In this document: in pieces, positions 24,095 to 36,754 of the stretch
Layout: each line of letters starts with the position of its first letter
How positions within the stretch are numbered: the stretch's first letter is position 1
Assembly: GCA_016946835.1 (NCBI GenBank)
Contig: JACVTC010000030.1
Span: 595,001-652,500, forward strand
Source of the DNA: Neocallimastix lanati (nom. inval.)
Taxonomy: Eukaryota > Neocallimastigomycota > Neocallimastigomycetes > Neocallimastigales > Neocallimastigaceae
DNA: 57,500 nucleotides
Reading direction: 5' to 3'
The notes under the pieces: model-generated
Databases searched by the model: none
What the model saw: only the letters and a program-made list of their open reading frames with translations
Told to the model about the DNA's origin: nothing
Translations under genes and position numbers: made by a program

Positions 24095-27000
24095 ATGGCA
24101 CCTTCATTTGTTCGTTCTTCAAAGTTTAGACACGTCTTTGGTACTGGTGCTAAAAGACCAGATAACGCTTATGAGTATGCGTCATCTTTTATTATATATA
24201 TTTTTATGCTATTTTAGAAATTCAAAAATAATATAAATATATAGAGTTACAATTATGATCAACCAATTAAGAAAAAAGAGAAAGTAAAAAAAAAAGAAAA
24301 TAGGAATTTAAACATGTTATATATATGTAATTTTTATCTTAAAAAACAAGGAAAAAATTAAAATTATAAAGCCATTTAAAAATATTAATACTTTTAATAT
24401 TATTAAAAGGAAAATAGGAAATAATAATAATAAAAATAATAAAAAGGAGTGTGAATTTCAGATATTTATTATATTATATTATTATATAGAAATGTTTCAT
24501 TTAATTATTATTATTTTTTTTTATATACATAAAAATAAAAATATTTTTAAAATATAATTATAATAAATTTTTATAATATAATAAATTTTTAAATTATAAA
24601 AATAATATACAAAATATAAAGTTATTATTAAAACATAAAATATTAATAATAAAATAAGTATATAAAATACAATAAAGAAAAATAATAAAAATAATATATA
24701 AAAATATAAAATATTTAAAATATAAAAAAATAAAATAAATAAAAATAATACATAAAAATATGAAATAAATATATAAATATAACAAAATAAAATAAATAAA
24801 AATAATACATAAAAATATGAAATAAATATATAAATATAATAAAATAAAATAAATATAAATAATACATAATAATATGAAATAAATATATAAAATATAACAT
24901 ATAAAATATTAACATAAATTATTTTAAATATTAATAAAAATCTTTAAAAAATAGAAACATCAAGGTCAGTGGAAGTGCATGGGATACCAATCTTGTTAAA
25001 GTTAACCCAAAGTAAATATTTATATACTTATTTTAATGATTGATATATATATATATATTTAATATATTGGTAGTATAAATATATCTTTAATATTAATAAA
25101 TAAATCTATTTAATTTAATCAAAAAAAAAAAAAAAAATAGGTACTTATCTGTTAACTTAGAAGCTGGTGGTGGTGGTTCTTTTGCTGTTATTCCATTAGA
25201 AAAAACTGGTAAGCTTCAAGATAACCTTCCATGCTTTAATGGTCACAGTGCTCCAGTATTAGATACCGATTTTAACCCATTCAATGATAATATTATTGCT
25301 TCTTCTTCTGAAGATTGTAAAGTTATGATTTGGAATATTCCAGAAGAAGGTCTTAAGGAAAATATTACTACTCCAGTCATATCTCTTAATGGGTATGAAT
25401 TTGAAAGCATAAATAGAAATATATATATATTCAGTAATAATAATATAGTTTAAATAAAAATAAAAAAAATAAAAATTAGGAAAAATTTGTAAAAAGTATA
25501 AAGTTTTAATTTTTAATTACAAAAAAAAAAAAACTAATTTTAAAAAATTAATTTTTAATAATTATTGAAAAACATATAAAAAGTCATGACCGTAAGGTTG
25601 GTCACGTTCTTTTCCATCCAGTTGCTGATAATGTTTTAGCTAGTGCTAGTGGTGATTTAACTGTTCGTATTTGGGATATTACTAATGGTGAAGAAAAGGT
25701 TCAGTTAAGTGGACACTCTGAAATTATTCAATCTATTACATGGAGTTACAATGGTAGTTTATTATGTACTAGTTGTAGAGATAAGACTATTAGAGTCTTT
25801 GATGTTCGTGCCGGTAAAATTGCTATGGTAATATATCTTAAACAAAATTAATAAATATTAATATTTTTATTTATTATTTTTTTTTAAAAAAAAATATTTA
25901 TCTATTTAAAACTAATAATAAAAAGAAATATGTTTTATTTCTTTTTCAATTATTTTATTTTGACTAATGGAAATAATATTTAATATTTAATTATTAATTT
26001 ATTTCATGTGAATAGGAAACTAGTGGTCATCAAGGTGTTAAAGGTTCAAGAGCCATATGGATGGGTGACTTAGATAAAGTTGCTACTACCGGTTTTAGTA
26101 GAACTAGTGATCGTCAATTATTCATTTATGATACTAAAAACTTCAGCAACCCAATTATTCAAGAAAACATCGATACTAGTTCTGGTGTTCTTATGCCATT
26201 CTATGATAACGATACTAGAATGATTTACTTAGCTGGTAAGGGTGATGGTAATATTCGTTACTATGAATTTGTTGATGACGACAAGCAATTATACTTCCTT
26301 TCTGGTAAATATTATAAGAAATAGTTAATATTTTTAAAGCGAATAATTCTAAAAAAAAAAAAAAGGATCTTAAATTAGATCAATTTATACTAATAAATAA
26401 TACTTAATATTAATTTAATTCAATAGAATACAAGAGTAGTGAACCACAACGTGGTATGGGTTACTTACCAAAGCGTGCTGTTAATACAGCAGAAGTTGAA
26501 GTTGCTCGTTTATTCAAACTTCACAGTAACGCTGTTGAACCAATTTCATTCCGTGTTCCAAGAAAAGTAAATAAAAAAATTTTTTTTACTATTAGTATTT
26601 TTTAAAGTAAAAAAAAAAATTAGAATTAATATAGATAGAAATAAAAATATTCAAAAAAAAAAAAAAAAACTAATTGTATGTTTAAAATAATTAAAAATAA
26701 TTTTTATAAAATATATATTAAATAATTTTTAGTCTGATAACTTTGCCAGTGATATTTACACTGATACTTGTGATGGTAAACCAGCTTTAACTTGTGAAGA
26801 ATTCTTCTCTGGTAAGGATGCTAATCCAATATTATTTAGTCTTAAGGATGGTTTTGTTCCAATTAAACGTGAATTCAGTGTTGATAACGAAGCTGCGGCA
26901 GCTTCTCTTGTTCAAAATGAAGAAAAGATGCCTACTACTGAAAAAGAAGTAAGCATTTTAATAAATGTTTTATTGAATAAATGAAAATAAAAAAAAAATA

Positions 27001-27181
27001 ATAATTATTTATAATTATTGATAAATATCATTAAATTTCATAAAATTATAATAAAAAGTTAAAGGAAGCCTATAAGGAAATGAAGAAGGAAATTGAACAA
27101 TTGAAGAGTACTATTACTCAAAAGGATGTTAAGATAAGACAGTTAGAAGCACAATTAGAACAAATGAATGTAGGCAAGTGA
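24095..27181 (+). CDS. Coronin, actin-binding WD-repeat protein
   Basis: Eight exons: join(24095..24174, 24955..25011, 25141..25392, 25584..25827, 26016..26304, 26427..26566, 26733..26948, 27059..27181), giving 466 aa, the usual length of short (type I) coronins. The N-terminal signature FVRSSKFRHVFG opens the protein. WD repeats follow (SAWDTNLVKVNPKYL, GHSAPVLDTDFNPFND, MIWNIP, GHDRKVGHVLFHP, RIWDI), forming the seven-blade propeller. The coronin-specific C-terminal extension is clear (SSEPQRGMGYLPKRAV, VARLFKL). A short unique linker leads to a coiled coil in the last 40 residues (KEIEQLKS, IRQLEAQLEQM) for oligomerisation. Coronin binds F-actin and regulates Arp2/3 and cofilin at actin patches. 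Intron 1 is long (780 bp) and contains a tandem repeat; the other introns are 110-190 bp. Confidence 0.96.
24731..24900 (+). repeat. 57-bp tandem repeat inside coronin intron 1
   Basis: Three copies of a 57-bp A-rich unit start near 24731, 24788 and 24845, with core ATACATAAAAATATGAAATA. The third copy is diverged. The minus-strand reading frames over it (24594-24915) are pure low complexity. Confidence 0.8.
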
Positions 27182-27824
27182 ATATTTATTGGTAAAAGAC
27201 GTGAAAAACGATTTAAAATATAAAACTAAACTTATTAAAGTAAATTAAAAATTAGTAAAAAAAAAATAATAAAAAGATCAAAAAAAGAAAAAAAATTATT
27301 AGGAAGAAAAACAAAAAAGCAAAAAAAAAAAAAGAACATATAAAAATTTAATTAACAAAAAAAAAAAAAATAAACCTTTATTTATTATGTTAGTTGTGTA
27401 TAAGCGCTTTTCAATAAAAAAACAAAAAAAAAAAAAAAAAAAGGAAACAATAGTAGCTAAATTAGTAAAAGTTTTAAAAATTAACATTTTTAATATTAAA
27501 TAAGAAAATAATATATATATATATATTTTTTTTAAAATAAAAGACCAACACGTATAAAAATAAGATATATACAATATAATTAAAAGATTGTATTGTGCTA
27601 AACTTTATATGTATTTATAATATTTGTATAATAAATAAAATAATTAAAAAATAATATTAATATGTTTTATATTTATTTATTTATTTATTTTTTAATTAAG
27701 AAATTTTTTATTAATTAATTAACCCTTTAATTAATTAAATCTTTTTAATGAGTTAATATTATTGATAATTATTTTATTATAATTAATTATAATGTTTTGT
27801 TACTTTAATTATTAAAATATAGAG

Positions 27825-27855
<31 letters not shown>

Positions 27856-28094
27856 TCAAGCTTATATAATAATAATTTATTATATACTTTTGGTTTCAAT
27901 ACTTATATATATATAATTTTTAAAAGATAAAAAATCAATTAAATAATAAAAAAAATAATTTTTTTTATTTCTTTTATTTATTATTATCTTCTATTTTTGA
28001 AAAGAGAGAAAAATATTTCAATATATATATATAGCAGTTTATTAATGTAAATTTCAATATTTATTTACAATAAACAATTTAATAAAAAATTTTT

Positions 28095-28129
<35 letters not shown>

Positions 28130-29700
28130 TTATATTTTTATATTTTTAATTTTTGTACTACTAGTATTAAAAAGTTGATAATCAATTAAATAGATATATA
28201 TCATAATAATTGTTTTTATAAAGTTTTTTTTTTTTTTTTTTTTTTTTATTTTTTTTTTTTTTTTATTTTTTATTTTTTATATATTTTTTATAAATTGTTA
28301 TTATTAAAATAATAAAAGTATTTAACATAAAAAATTATGTATAATGAATACTAATGTTAATGTTATACATATTAATTATATTACTACTATTAATTTTTTT
28401 TTTTCAATTTTTTTTTTATTTTATTTTATTTTTCATTAAAATTAAAAATATACATATATATATATATATATTTCTATTATTTCATATTTTTTATTTTTAT
28501 TTTTATTTTTTTTAATCTAGAATTTAATTTATTTTATGAATAAATTAAAAAAATTTTTTTAATATATTATATATATATAATAGAAAAATAATAAAATAGT
28601 AAAATAAAAAAATAAAAAATAGTTATATATTATGCTATATATATATAAATGTTTGAAATATATATTATTTAGGAAGAAATAAAAAAAATATTTTAATGTA
28701 ACAATACAAAAAAAGAAAAAGATTATATTTATATATAAAGTTTATAAAAGACTTATTAAATAATGATTAATAGGAGATGCATTAAATTTATGGTGATACT
28801 GTATTTTTTTTTTTTTTTTTTTTGTTGTAACACTTTTTATAATCATTAAATATAAATTAATAAAATCAACAAAAAATATTTTACTGTTATTAGTTATTTT
28901 TTTGACCAAAAAAAAAAAAAAAAAAATAGTTGAAATTTATTAATTTTTAAAACGAAATTATTATTTAATTAAAAAAAAAAAAATAAAAAATCTATTAATA
29001 AAATTCACAATTATATAGGTAATAAATATTATTAATATTATTAAATAAAAATATTAATAATTATTTTCTGTTTTTTCAAAAACATTATTATTATTATTAT
29101 TTGGCATAGTTAATAATCATTTACTATTTTTTTTTTTTTTTTTTCTTCTTCTTTTTTTATTAAATATATTCTTAAATATTATTTTTTAATTACTTTCCTT
29201 TTTTATAATAATTAAAAAATAAAAAAATTAAAAAAAATTAAATTAATTAAAAAATTTAAAATTAAAAAAAAAAAAAAAATGAAAAAAAAATATTAATTAA
29301 AATTTTAATTAATATTTTTTTATTTTAATTTTTTTTCTCTTTTTTTTATTATTTTAAAAAAATTTTTTTTTATCCATTTTTATTTTTAGTTTTTGGTAGA
29401 TTAAAGGTTTTTACAAATTTTCGAAAAAGTTCTTATTTTTTATATAAAATTATAGTTTATATATAACTACTGGGACCAATTTTAATAATACGATACCAAA
29501 AAAATTAATGTAAAAGTTGCTTTTTCTTCTTTTTCTTTTTTTTTTTTTATGAAAAAAAGGAATAGTTGTAAATATTTGTAAATAATATAAAATATAAAAT
29601 ATATATTTAAATCTTTATGTTTTAAGATAATCAATTCAATAAAAAAAAAAAAAAAAAAAAAAAAATAAAATAAAATAAAATAAAATAAATATTATTTAAA
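27182..29700. other. Intergenic AT-rich region, 2.5 kb
   Basis: No gene is seen on either strand. There are many A and T runs (for example 27827-27854, 28099-28123, 28226-28264, 29640-29665), and near 29271-29325 an A-rich then T-rich segment with the inverted pair AATATTAATTAAAATTTTAATTAATATT. It includes the coronin 3' UTR and the upstream region of the next gene. Confidence 0.5.
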
Positions 29701-30485
29701 ATGAATAATATGATGCCAAAAAGTATGGAAAGAGAAATGAGTAATATAAATAATTATAATTATGATAATTATGATAATTATGATAATTATAAAAGTGCTC
29801 CTTCTCAGGTAATATAAAATATATAAAAGTATTTTATTTATAAAATTATGAATTGCTTTTGTCGGACTATCTAACGTATGATTTTTTATTGTTAAAATTA
29901 AAATTATCAAAAAATCTTTTTATTATTATTACTATTATTATTACTATTATTATTATTATTATTATTATTTTTTTTTTTTTAAAAAAAAGTTTGAATTAAT
30001 TCAAAAACGTCAAAATTCTATTCAAGAACGTTTGAAAAAAGAATTGAGAATAAGAGACTCGGCCTTACAATTGGCTTTAGCTCATACTGATAAAAAATCA
30101 AGAGATGCAGCATTAATGCAATTAGACTTAGGTATTATTTATATTTTCCTTAATTATATATATATATATATATTATTTTTTTTTTATTTGAAATTTTAAA
30201 GCATAACTTTCAATCTAATGAAATGAATAAATATATATAAAATCTTTTAATATAATAAAAATAATATATATTATTCCAGCTTCTAAGGGAACTGATAAAT
30301 ATACCAATGAATTATTAATATGTGTACAACAAATGTATCAAAGTAAAATAAAAGAACTTCAGGTAGAATTAAACCAAAGCAAAGACGAAATTTCAAAATT
30401 GGTAAGAATAAATAAAAAAAAAATTTTTTTTTTTTCTATATATATATTTTTAAATTTTTTTTTTTTTTATTTATTCATTTATTTT

Positions 30486-30528
<43 letters not shown>

Positions 30529-33500
30529 AATATCAAAAATTATGTATACATATATATATTTCTTCCTTTATTATTATTATTATAATTATTATTATTATTA
30601 TTATTTATGTTTATATTGTAAATACTTTTATTTTATAATTTTAAAGCGAATGGAAAATGTAAATTCAAGAAGTTCATCAAAAAATATTAAACATCTATCG
30701 AAATCTAGTTGGAATGAAATTTATAATCTTTCATTAAATAATAAAAATGGTAACACTTCATTAAACGAGAATAGTCAAGACAATATAAATCCAAATCCTG
30801 AATTAGTAGAACAATTAAAGGAAAAAGAAGATGCCTATCAAAAGTTATTAAAAGAATATGATGAATTAAAAGCAAACTATACTAATACTAAAAATGAAGT
30901 TAATGCTAGTCGTAGCGTTAAAGATAATGCTCTTCAAAATCAAATTCTTCTTTTACAAAATAAATGTAATAAATATGAAGATGAGCTTTCTACAAATAAT
31001 ATTATTAATAAAGAATTATCAGATCAATTAAAATATTTTAAAAATGAGTTAGAAACTAAAAAAGAAGATTTTCAACATAAATCTGATAATTATGAAAAAC
31101 GTATTAAAAATTTTGAAATAATAGTGAATAAATATAAGGATGAAATTAGTAATAAAGAAAAATCATCAATAGATCATAGTGAGATTGACAAAAAGAATAA
31201 GGCCTACTATGAACAGTTGGTGAATGAAAAAGTAGAACAAGTTAGCTCCTTTAGACAGAAATGTCGTGAATTAGAAGATCGTATTTCAAAGCTAAATGAA
31301 CAACTATTTAAACAAAATAATGAATATAATGATCGCAATAATGAAATAGAAAAATATATAGATAGTGAGAAGCACTTAAAAAAGGAAATAAATGATCTTA
31401 AACAAAAAATTGATGACTTAAAACAAGAAAATATTCAATATCGTTATGATGCCTATGAAAAGGATTCCACAATTAGTACATTAAAAGAAAGAATTAATAC
31501 CATTGAAAAGGATTTTAAGAAGGCACAATCTGAACTTTTAACTACTAAAAATAATTTAAGTAATCAACTGAATATGAAAGAAGACTTAGAAAAGAAATGT
31601 AAGTCTCAATCCTTTACCATCGAAAAAGAAAAAGACAGAAATTTGAGTTTATTAAGTCAAATTGAAAAACAAAAGGATCGTATCGTTGATTTAGAAGATA
31701 AAGTAATGGACCTTATTTCTAATAAAGATAAACAAGTTTCAGAGTATGAAGAAAAATTGAAATCTATTGAGGAAACGAATAGAACACTCTATAATGAAAA
31801 GGAAAATGAGTATAAGGAAAAATATTTATCCTCTCAAAATACCATAGCTGATCTTCAAAGGGAGAATGATAAATTAAATAAGGAATTGAAGAAAGAAAAA
31901 GAAAATTATGAAAAACTATATTCCAATAATAAATTATTCCTATCTTCACTTACAAATAAGGATGATAAAAGTAAGGGAGTAGATGATCAGCTTTCTGTTA
32001 AAAGTGCTTCCTATATTTATACCACATCATCTAATTCGCTAAATAATCGTTTCATTAAACCACTTCCAATTATTAAAATGGAAAAAGAAAAAGGAAAGGA
32101 AAAGGAAAAGGAAAAGGAAAGAGAAAAAGAAAAAGAAAGTGAAAATAATAAGAATGATTCTTTTGAATATACTGATACTCTTGATAAAACTTCTAAAATC
32201 TTTGAAAGTTATCTCGATATTGAAAATGAATTTATTCCATTAGATATTCGAAGCGTAAAGAGTGGTAACTCATTTACAAGAGATAATAGAAGTATTAAGA
32301 GTGGCAATTCCTTATCTAGGGATAATAGAAGTATTAAGAGTAATAATTCTATTTTAAGAGATCTTAAGTCCAATCCAAAGAAAGAGTTAAATGAAACCGA
32401 ATTAAAAATTGAACGATTGACTATTCAAATTAATAAGAAACGTTATGAATTGGAACTTCTTCAACGTTACATTGAATCCTTACTCTATAGAATTCGTGAG
32501 AAAGATGAAATTATTTATGAATTTGAAAGTAATCAAGATGAAATGGGAAAACAAATAGAAGAACAAAAGGAATTAAATAAAAAGTATTCAACGATGATCA
32601 ATCAAATTGAAACCTCGAGAATTGAAATTTTAGAATTAAATAAGGAATTAAATAGCAAGATTTCTTCCCTTAATGATGATATTAAAAATAAGGAAGATCG
32701 TTGTGAATCCTTATTAAATAAATTATCATCATTAGAAAAATTAAAAGAATCTCTTGTGGAAAAATCAAATGAAAAGGATAGAGAATTAGCTGATTTAACT
32801 GAGAGGTATAATTCTAAGGAAAAAGAATGTGATTCTATTTCAGAAAACTTAGATGAAATAAAGAAGGCTAAGGTGGATGAAGCCAATAAATTAAAGGAAA
32901 TAATTAATGATTTAAAGGTTCAATTACAAACATCTAAGAATTACTATAATTCTGAGAAGGAACAGCTGAATAGTTCTATTGAGCAACTAAAGAATGATAA
33001 TAAGGATCTTCAACGTCTCAATGATGAAAAACGTTCACTCGGTTTCACATTAGAGAAAATTAAAGATGATCTTTTGGAAAAAGAAAAAAAAGGTCAAGAA
33101 ATGAAGAAATCATTGGATGAATTAAATGAAACATTATATAAAACAAAAAATGAAAATGATAATTTAAAGAATAGTTTAGATGATTTAAAGGCAGCTCTTG
33201 ATAATAAGGATGAAGAACTTTCTCAAATTAAGGATTCCTTCAAGAAACTCTCTGAAGATATTATTAAAAAGGAAGACGAAAATGAGAAATTGAATTCGGA
33301 TATTCGTAGTCTTGATAATACTATCATTCAAAATAAGAATGAGAAGGATGAACTAGTAAATACTATTAGTGATCTTAGAGATGAATTGACTAAACGCAAT
33401 GACGAAAAAACTATTCTTCAAAAGAAAATTAATGATATGAAAAGTTTATTAGATAAAAAAGATAGTGAATACAACATCATTCTTCATTTATTACAAGAAT

Positions 33501-36500
33501 TAAAAACCAACTTTACTGAAAAGGAAAATGAAAATGTAGAAATGAAGAATTCTCTTCTACAACTTCAAAATTCCATTGCTGGAAAAGAAAATGAAAATGC
33601 ACAGATGAAGAATTCACTTCAGGAACTTCAAAATTCAATTACTGAAAAGAATAATGAAAATTCGGAAATGAAAAATTCTCTTCTACAACTTCAAAATTCC
33701 ATTGTTGGAAAAGAAAATGAAAATGCACAGATGAAGAATTCACTCCAGGAACTTCAAAATTCAATTACTGAAAAGAATAATGAAAATTCGAAAATGAAAA
33801 ATTCGATTCAACAACTTCAAAATTCTATTACTGAAAAGGATAATGAAAATTCGGAAATGAAGAAATCACTTCAACAACTTCAAAATTCCATTGTTGAAAA
33901 GAATAACGAAAACGCGGAAATGAAAAACTCACTTCAACAACTTCAAAAATCAATTTCTGACAAGGAGAATGAAAATATTAAGATGAGAAATTCACTTCAA
34001 AATCTTAAAGACTCTATGTCTGAAAAGGAAAGTGAATATTCTCATATAAAAAATTCTCTTCAACTACTTAAGGATTCCATGACTGTCAAAGATAATGAAG
34101 TTAGAAATACTGTAGATGTTTTGAAAACACAACTTACACAAAAGGAAAAGGAATATAACACCATTCTAGATGAACTTAATCGTTCCAAGGAAGAAATTCG
34201 TAAATTAAATGAAACACAAGATAGAAGTCTTTCTGAACTTCAAGAATTCCAAGATAAAAGCAATCAATATAATAAGATAATGAAGGAAAAGGAAGATTTA
34301 ATTAAAGAGCTAGACTTTTATACCGAAACGATGCAAAAATATAACAGTCGTTGTATGCAACTGGAAGCCATGAATAAAGAACAATTAAATAACATTAATC
34401 ATCTCAGGGATGAAAATGATAAATTGAAACAGCAAGAAGCGGAAGATCAACGAATGATTAAGCAAACATTAAATGAATTTCAAAAGGAAATTGAAAATGC
34501 TAACCAACAAATAAGAAACTATCGTAATAAGGAAGAAGATTTATTAATGAAATTAAATGAAGAAAAGAGGCTCTGCGAAAGTTTAAAAAAAACAAAGAAT
34601 GAAATGGAAGCAGTATTTAAACAATTTAATTCGGATGCTACATTGGAAGATATTATCAATTCTATTAAGAATGGACCTTCCACTTCTGAAAGTCTTAAAG
34701 GAAAGGAAAAGGAGAAAAGTACAAGTCCTACTTCAGAAATGGAAGTTCAAAAAGGAGATAAAAAAAATAAGATGACTGAAACTGAAAATGAAAGAGAAGT
34801 TCAACTAGAAAATAGCAACAAAATTAATGGAATGGATACTTTAAAACCAGAGGAAATTACTCAAAAAGATGGAAATACTAATGTTAATGATGGAAATAAA
34901 TTAAGTAAAGCTCAATATGTCATGCTTAAGAAAAAGATTGGTGATATTACATTTATTTTTGATCATAAATATAAAGAATTAACTTCCTTATGTCAAATGG
35001 TTGCTAATAATATGAAAGAATTTTGTGAAAAGAATTTCATTAAAGAATTAGATTATACCACGTCAAATAATGAGGTTCAAAAAATTACTGTTGAAAAATT
35101 CTTAAGTCTTTCTGATTACTTAGAAATACCAGATACCATACCTTCAGCAACAATACCAACCATACCAACAACACCAAAGACTAATACTATTACTACCGAA
35201 ACTAATTCATTAAATGAGAATGATGGAAAGGAACCCTTAGAGGAGGATAAAACCATTTCAAATTCATTCCCTTCATTAAAGAATAATATCTTTACTACTA
35301 ATATTTCAAGAATAATGAAGAGTAATAGTTTAAAGGAAAGAGGTAGTAGATCTTATAGTCAAACAGATCCTTATCTTAATAATATTAAAAAGAAAATTGC
35401 TGAAGAATATATGATCATTATTGATGCGTTAAGAGAAAGTACTTCAACTCTTAAATTATTCTTAAACTATTTAAAGGATGATAATTTAATTTCTTTGACT
35501 TCTCTCACTTATAATAATTATAATAGTACTAATGCTATTAATACTACTAATACTAATACTAATACTAATACTAATACTAATACTAATACTAATACTAATA
35601 CTAATACTAATACTAATACTAATACTAATACTAATACTAATACTAATACTAATACTAATACTAATACTAATACTAATAATACTAATAATACTACTAATAA
35701 TAATAATAACAATAATAATAACAATAATAATAATAGTAATAATAGTAATAATAGTAATAATAATAATAATAACAATAACAATAATAACAATAATAATGCA
35801 TATAATAATGAGAATACTCTTACAGAATCACCAATAAATGGACTTCATCCACATGATCACCTTTCATCATTATTTATGGAGGAAGAAAATATTATTGTAG
35901 AGGATAAAGATATTAATAAAATGATGGATGAAGAAAGAAGTGACGTTAAAGATAATGAAACTAGTGATGATTTTAATATTCTTAAACGTAAGCTTTATCA
36001 TGAAATTAAGAATCGTTGGAATATTGAAGAAAAATTAAAATCTCAATACAATCTCTTTGTTACCTTCCAAAAAATGTTGGATTGTTCCATTAAACAAATC
36101 ACTGAAAATCAAAATATTATTGAAGAACTTTATACACGATTAAGAGAAGCTAATACCAAAATTAAGGAATTAGAAGAGGAAAATGTTAAATTAAGGAACA
36201 AATGTCAAGCTTTAGAGAAAAAGTGGTATAAACAAAATATTTTTAATGATGGTTTCAATGGTAATGTTTTAGCCAATATGGACAGAAGAAAGCGTTATTC
36301 TCTTCCACTTCCAAATTTAAATGCAAATGCGTTAGATCCAAGTCTAAGCGATAGAAATAGTCCATTATTACAAAGTATGAAAGATAATGCGACGACTACT
36401 TCATCAACTACTTTAAATATGCCAGAATTATCAAAGGATAATACTATGTTAAATAATAATTCAACCTTAAATTCACCATTTTCTGAAATTGAAGATGGAG

Positions 36501-36754
36501 AAGATAAGGTAGTTTTATATAAAACCAATGATTATTCCGTAGATATGGATAGTGACAATGATATTGAAAGTGATGAAAGTAGTAATTCAAAGAATTTACC
36601 TACATCCTTTATTTTAAATAATGAAATGTTTGAAAAAATATCTCATATTAAAAATGAAGAAAATAATTATGAAAAACAAATTGAAGATCTTATTCAAAAA
36701 ACCGTTCAATATAAACTTGAAATTTTTGAAAACAATTATTCCTATAAAAATTAA
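29701..36754 (+). CDS. Giant coiled-coil protein of unknown function, 2159 aa
   Basis: Exons are join(29701..29808, 29990..30131, 30280..30401, 30647..36754); all junctions are in frame. I do not recognise a family. Residues 1-36 are Asn/Tyr-rich (repeated YDN). Residues 37-124 form a helix (FELIQKRQNSIQERLKKEL, LICVQQMYQSKIKELQVEL). From about 160 to 1430 it is almost continuous heptad-type coiled coil, broken by a charged KEKEKE segment and three copies of an RSxKSxNS motif (about 654-691). About 1082-1272 is a tandem array of some nine 21-residue repeats (consensus ENxEMKNSLQQLQNSIxEK). About 1752-1805 is an Asn-Thr tract of more than 20 units, then poly-Asn to about 1842. A final coiled coil (WNIEEKLKSQYNLF, ITENQNIIEELYTRLREA) precedes a Ser-rich acidic tail. 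No motor, membrane or catalytic domain is visible. A scaffold, tether or cytoskeletal role is inference from shape alone. Confidence 0.8.
33520..34095 (+). repeat. 63-bp in-frame tandem repeats in the coiled-coil gene
   Basis: About nine direct repeats of 63 bp encode the 21-residue unit with core MKNSLQQLQNSI. Inner copies are close enough to suggest recent expansion: two adjacent 126-bp pairs are nearly identical around 33560 and 33686. Outer copies (after 33950) are more diverged. Confidence 0.85.
35548..35800 (+). repeat. AATACT hexanucleotide and AAT/AAC repeats in coding sequence
   Basis: A pure AATACT array (about 35548-35676) encodes the Asn-Thr tract and passes into AAT/AAC/AGT trinucleotides encoding poly-Asn. 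The tract is in frame with flanking coiled coil on both sides, so it is translated. Long open frames on the opposite strand and in other frames here are artefacts of the repeat. Confidence 0.9.

Noticed and set aside
35518-35837. Long hydrophobic frames on both strands over the AATACT repeat
   Set aside because: They are shadows of the in-frame Asn-Thr repeat of the large coiled-coil gene.
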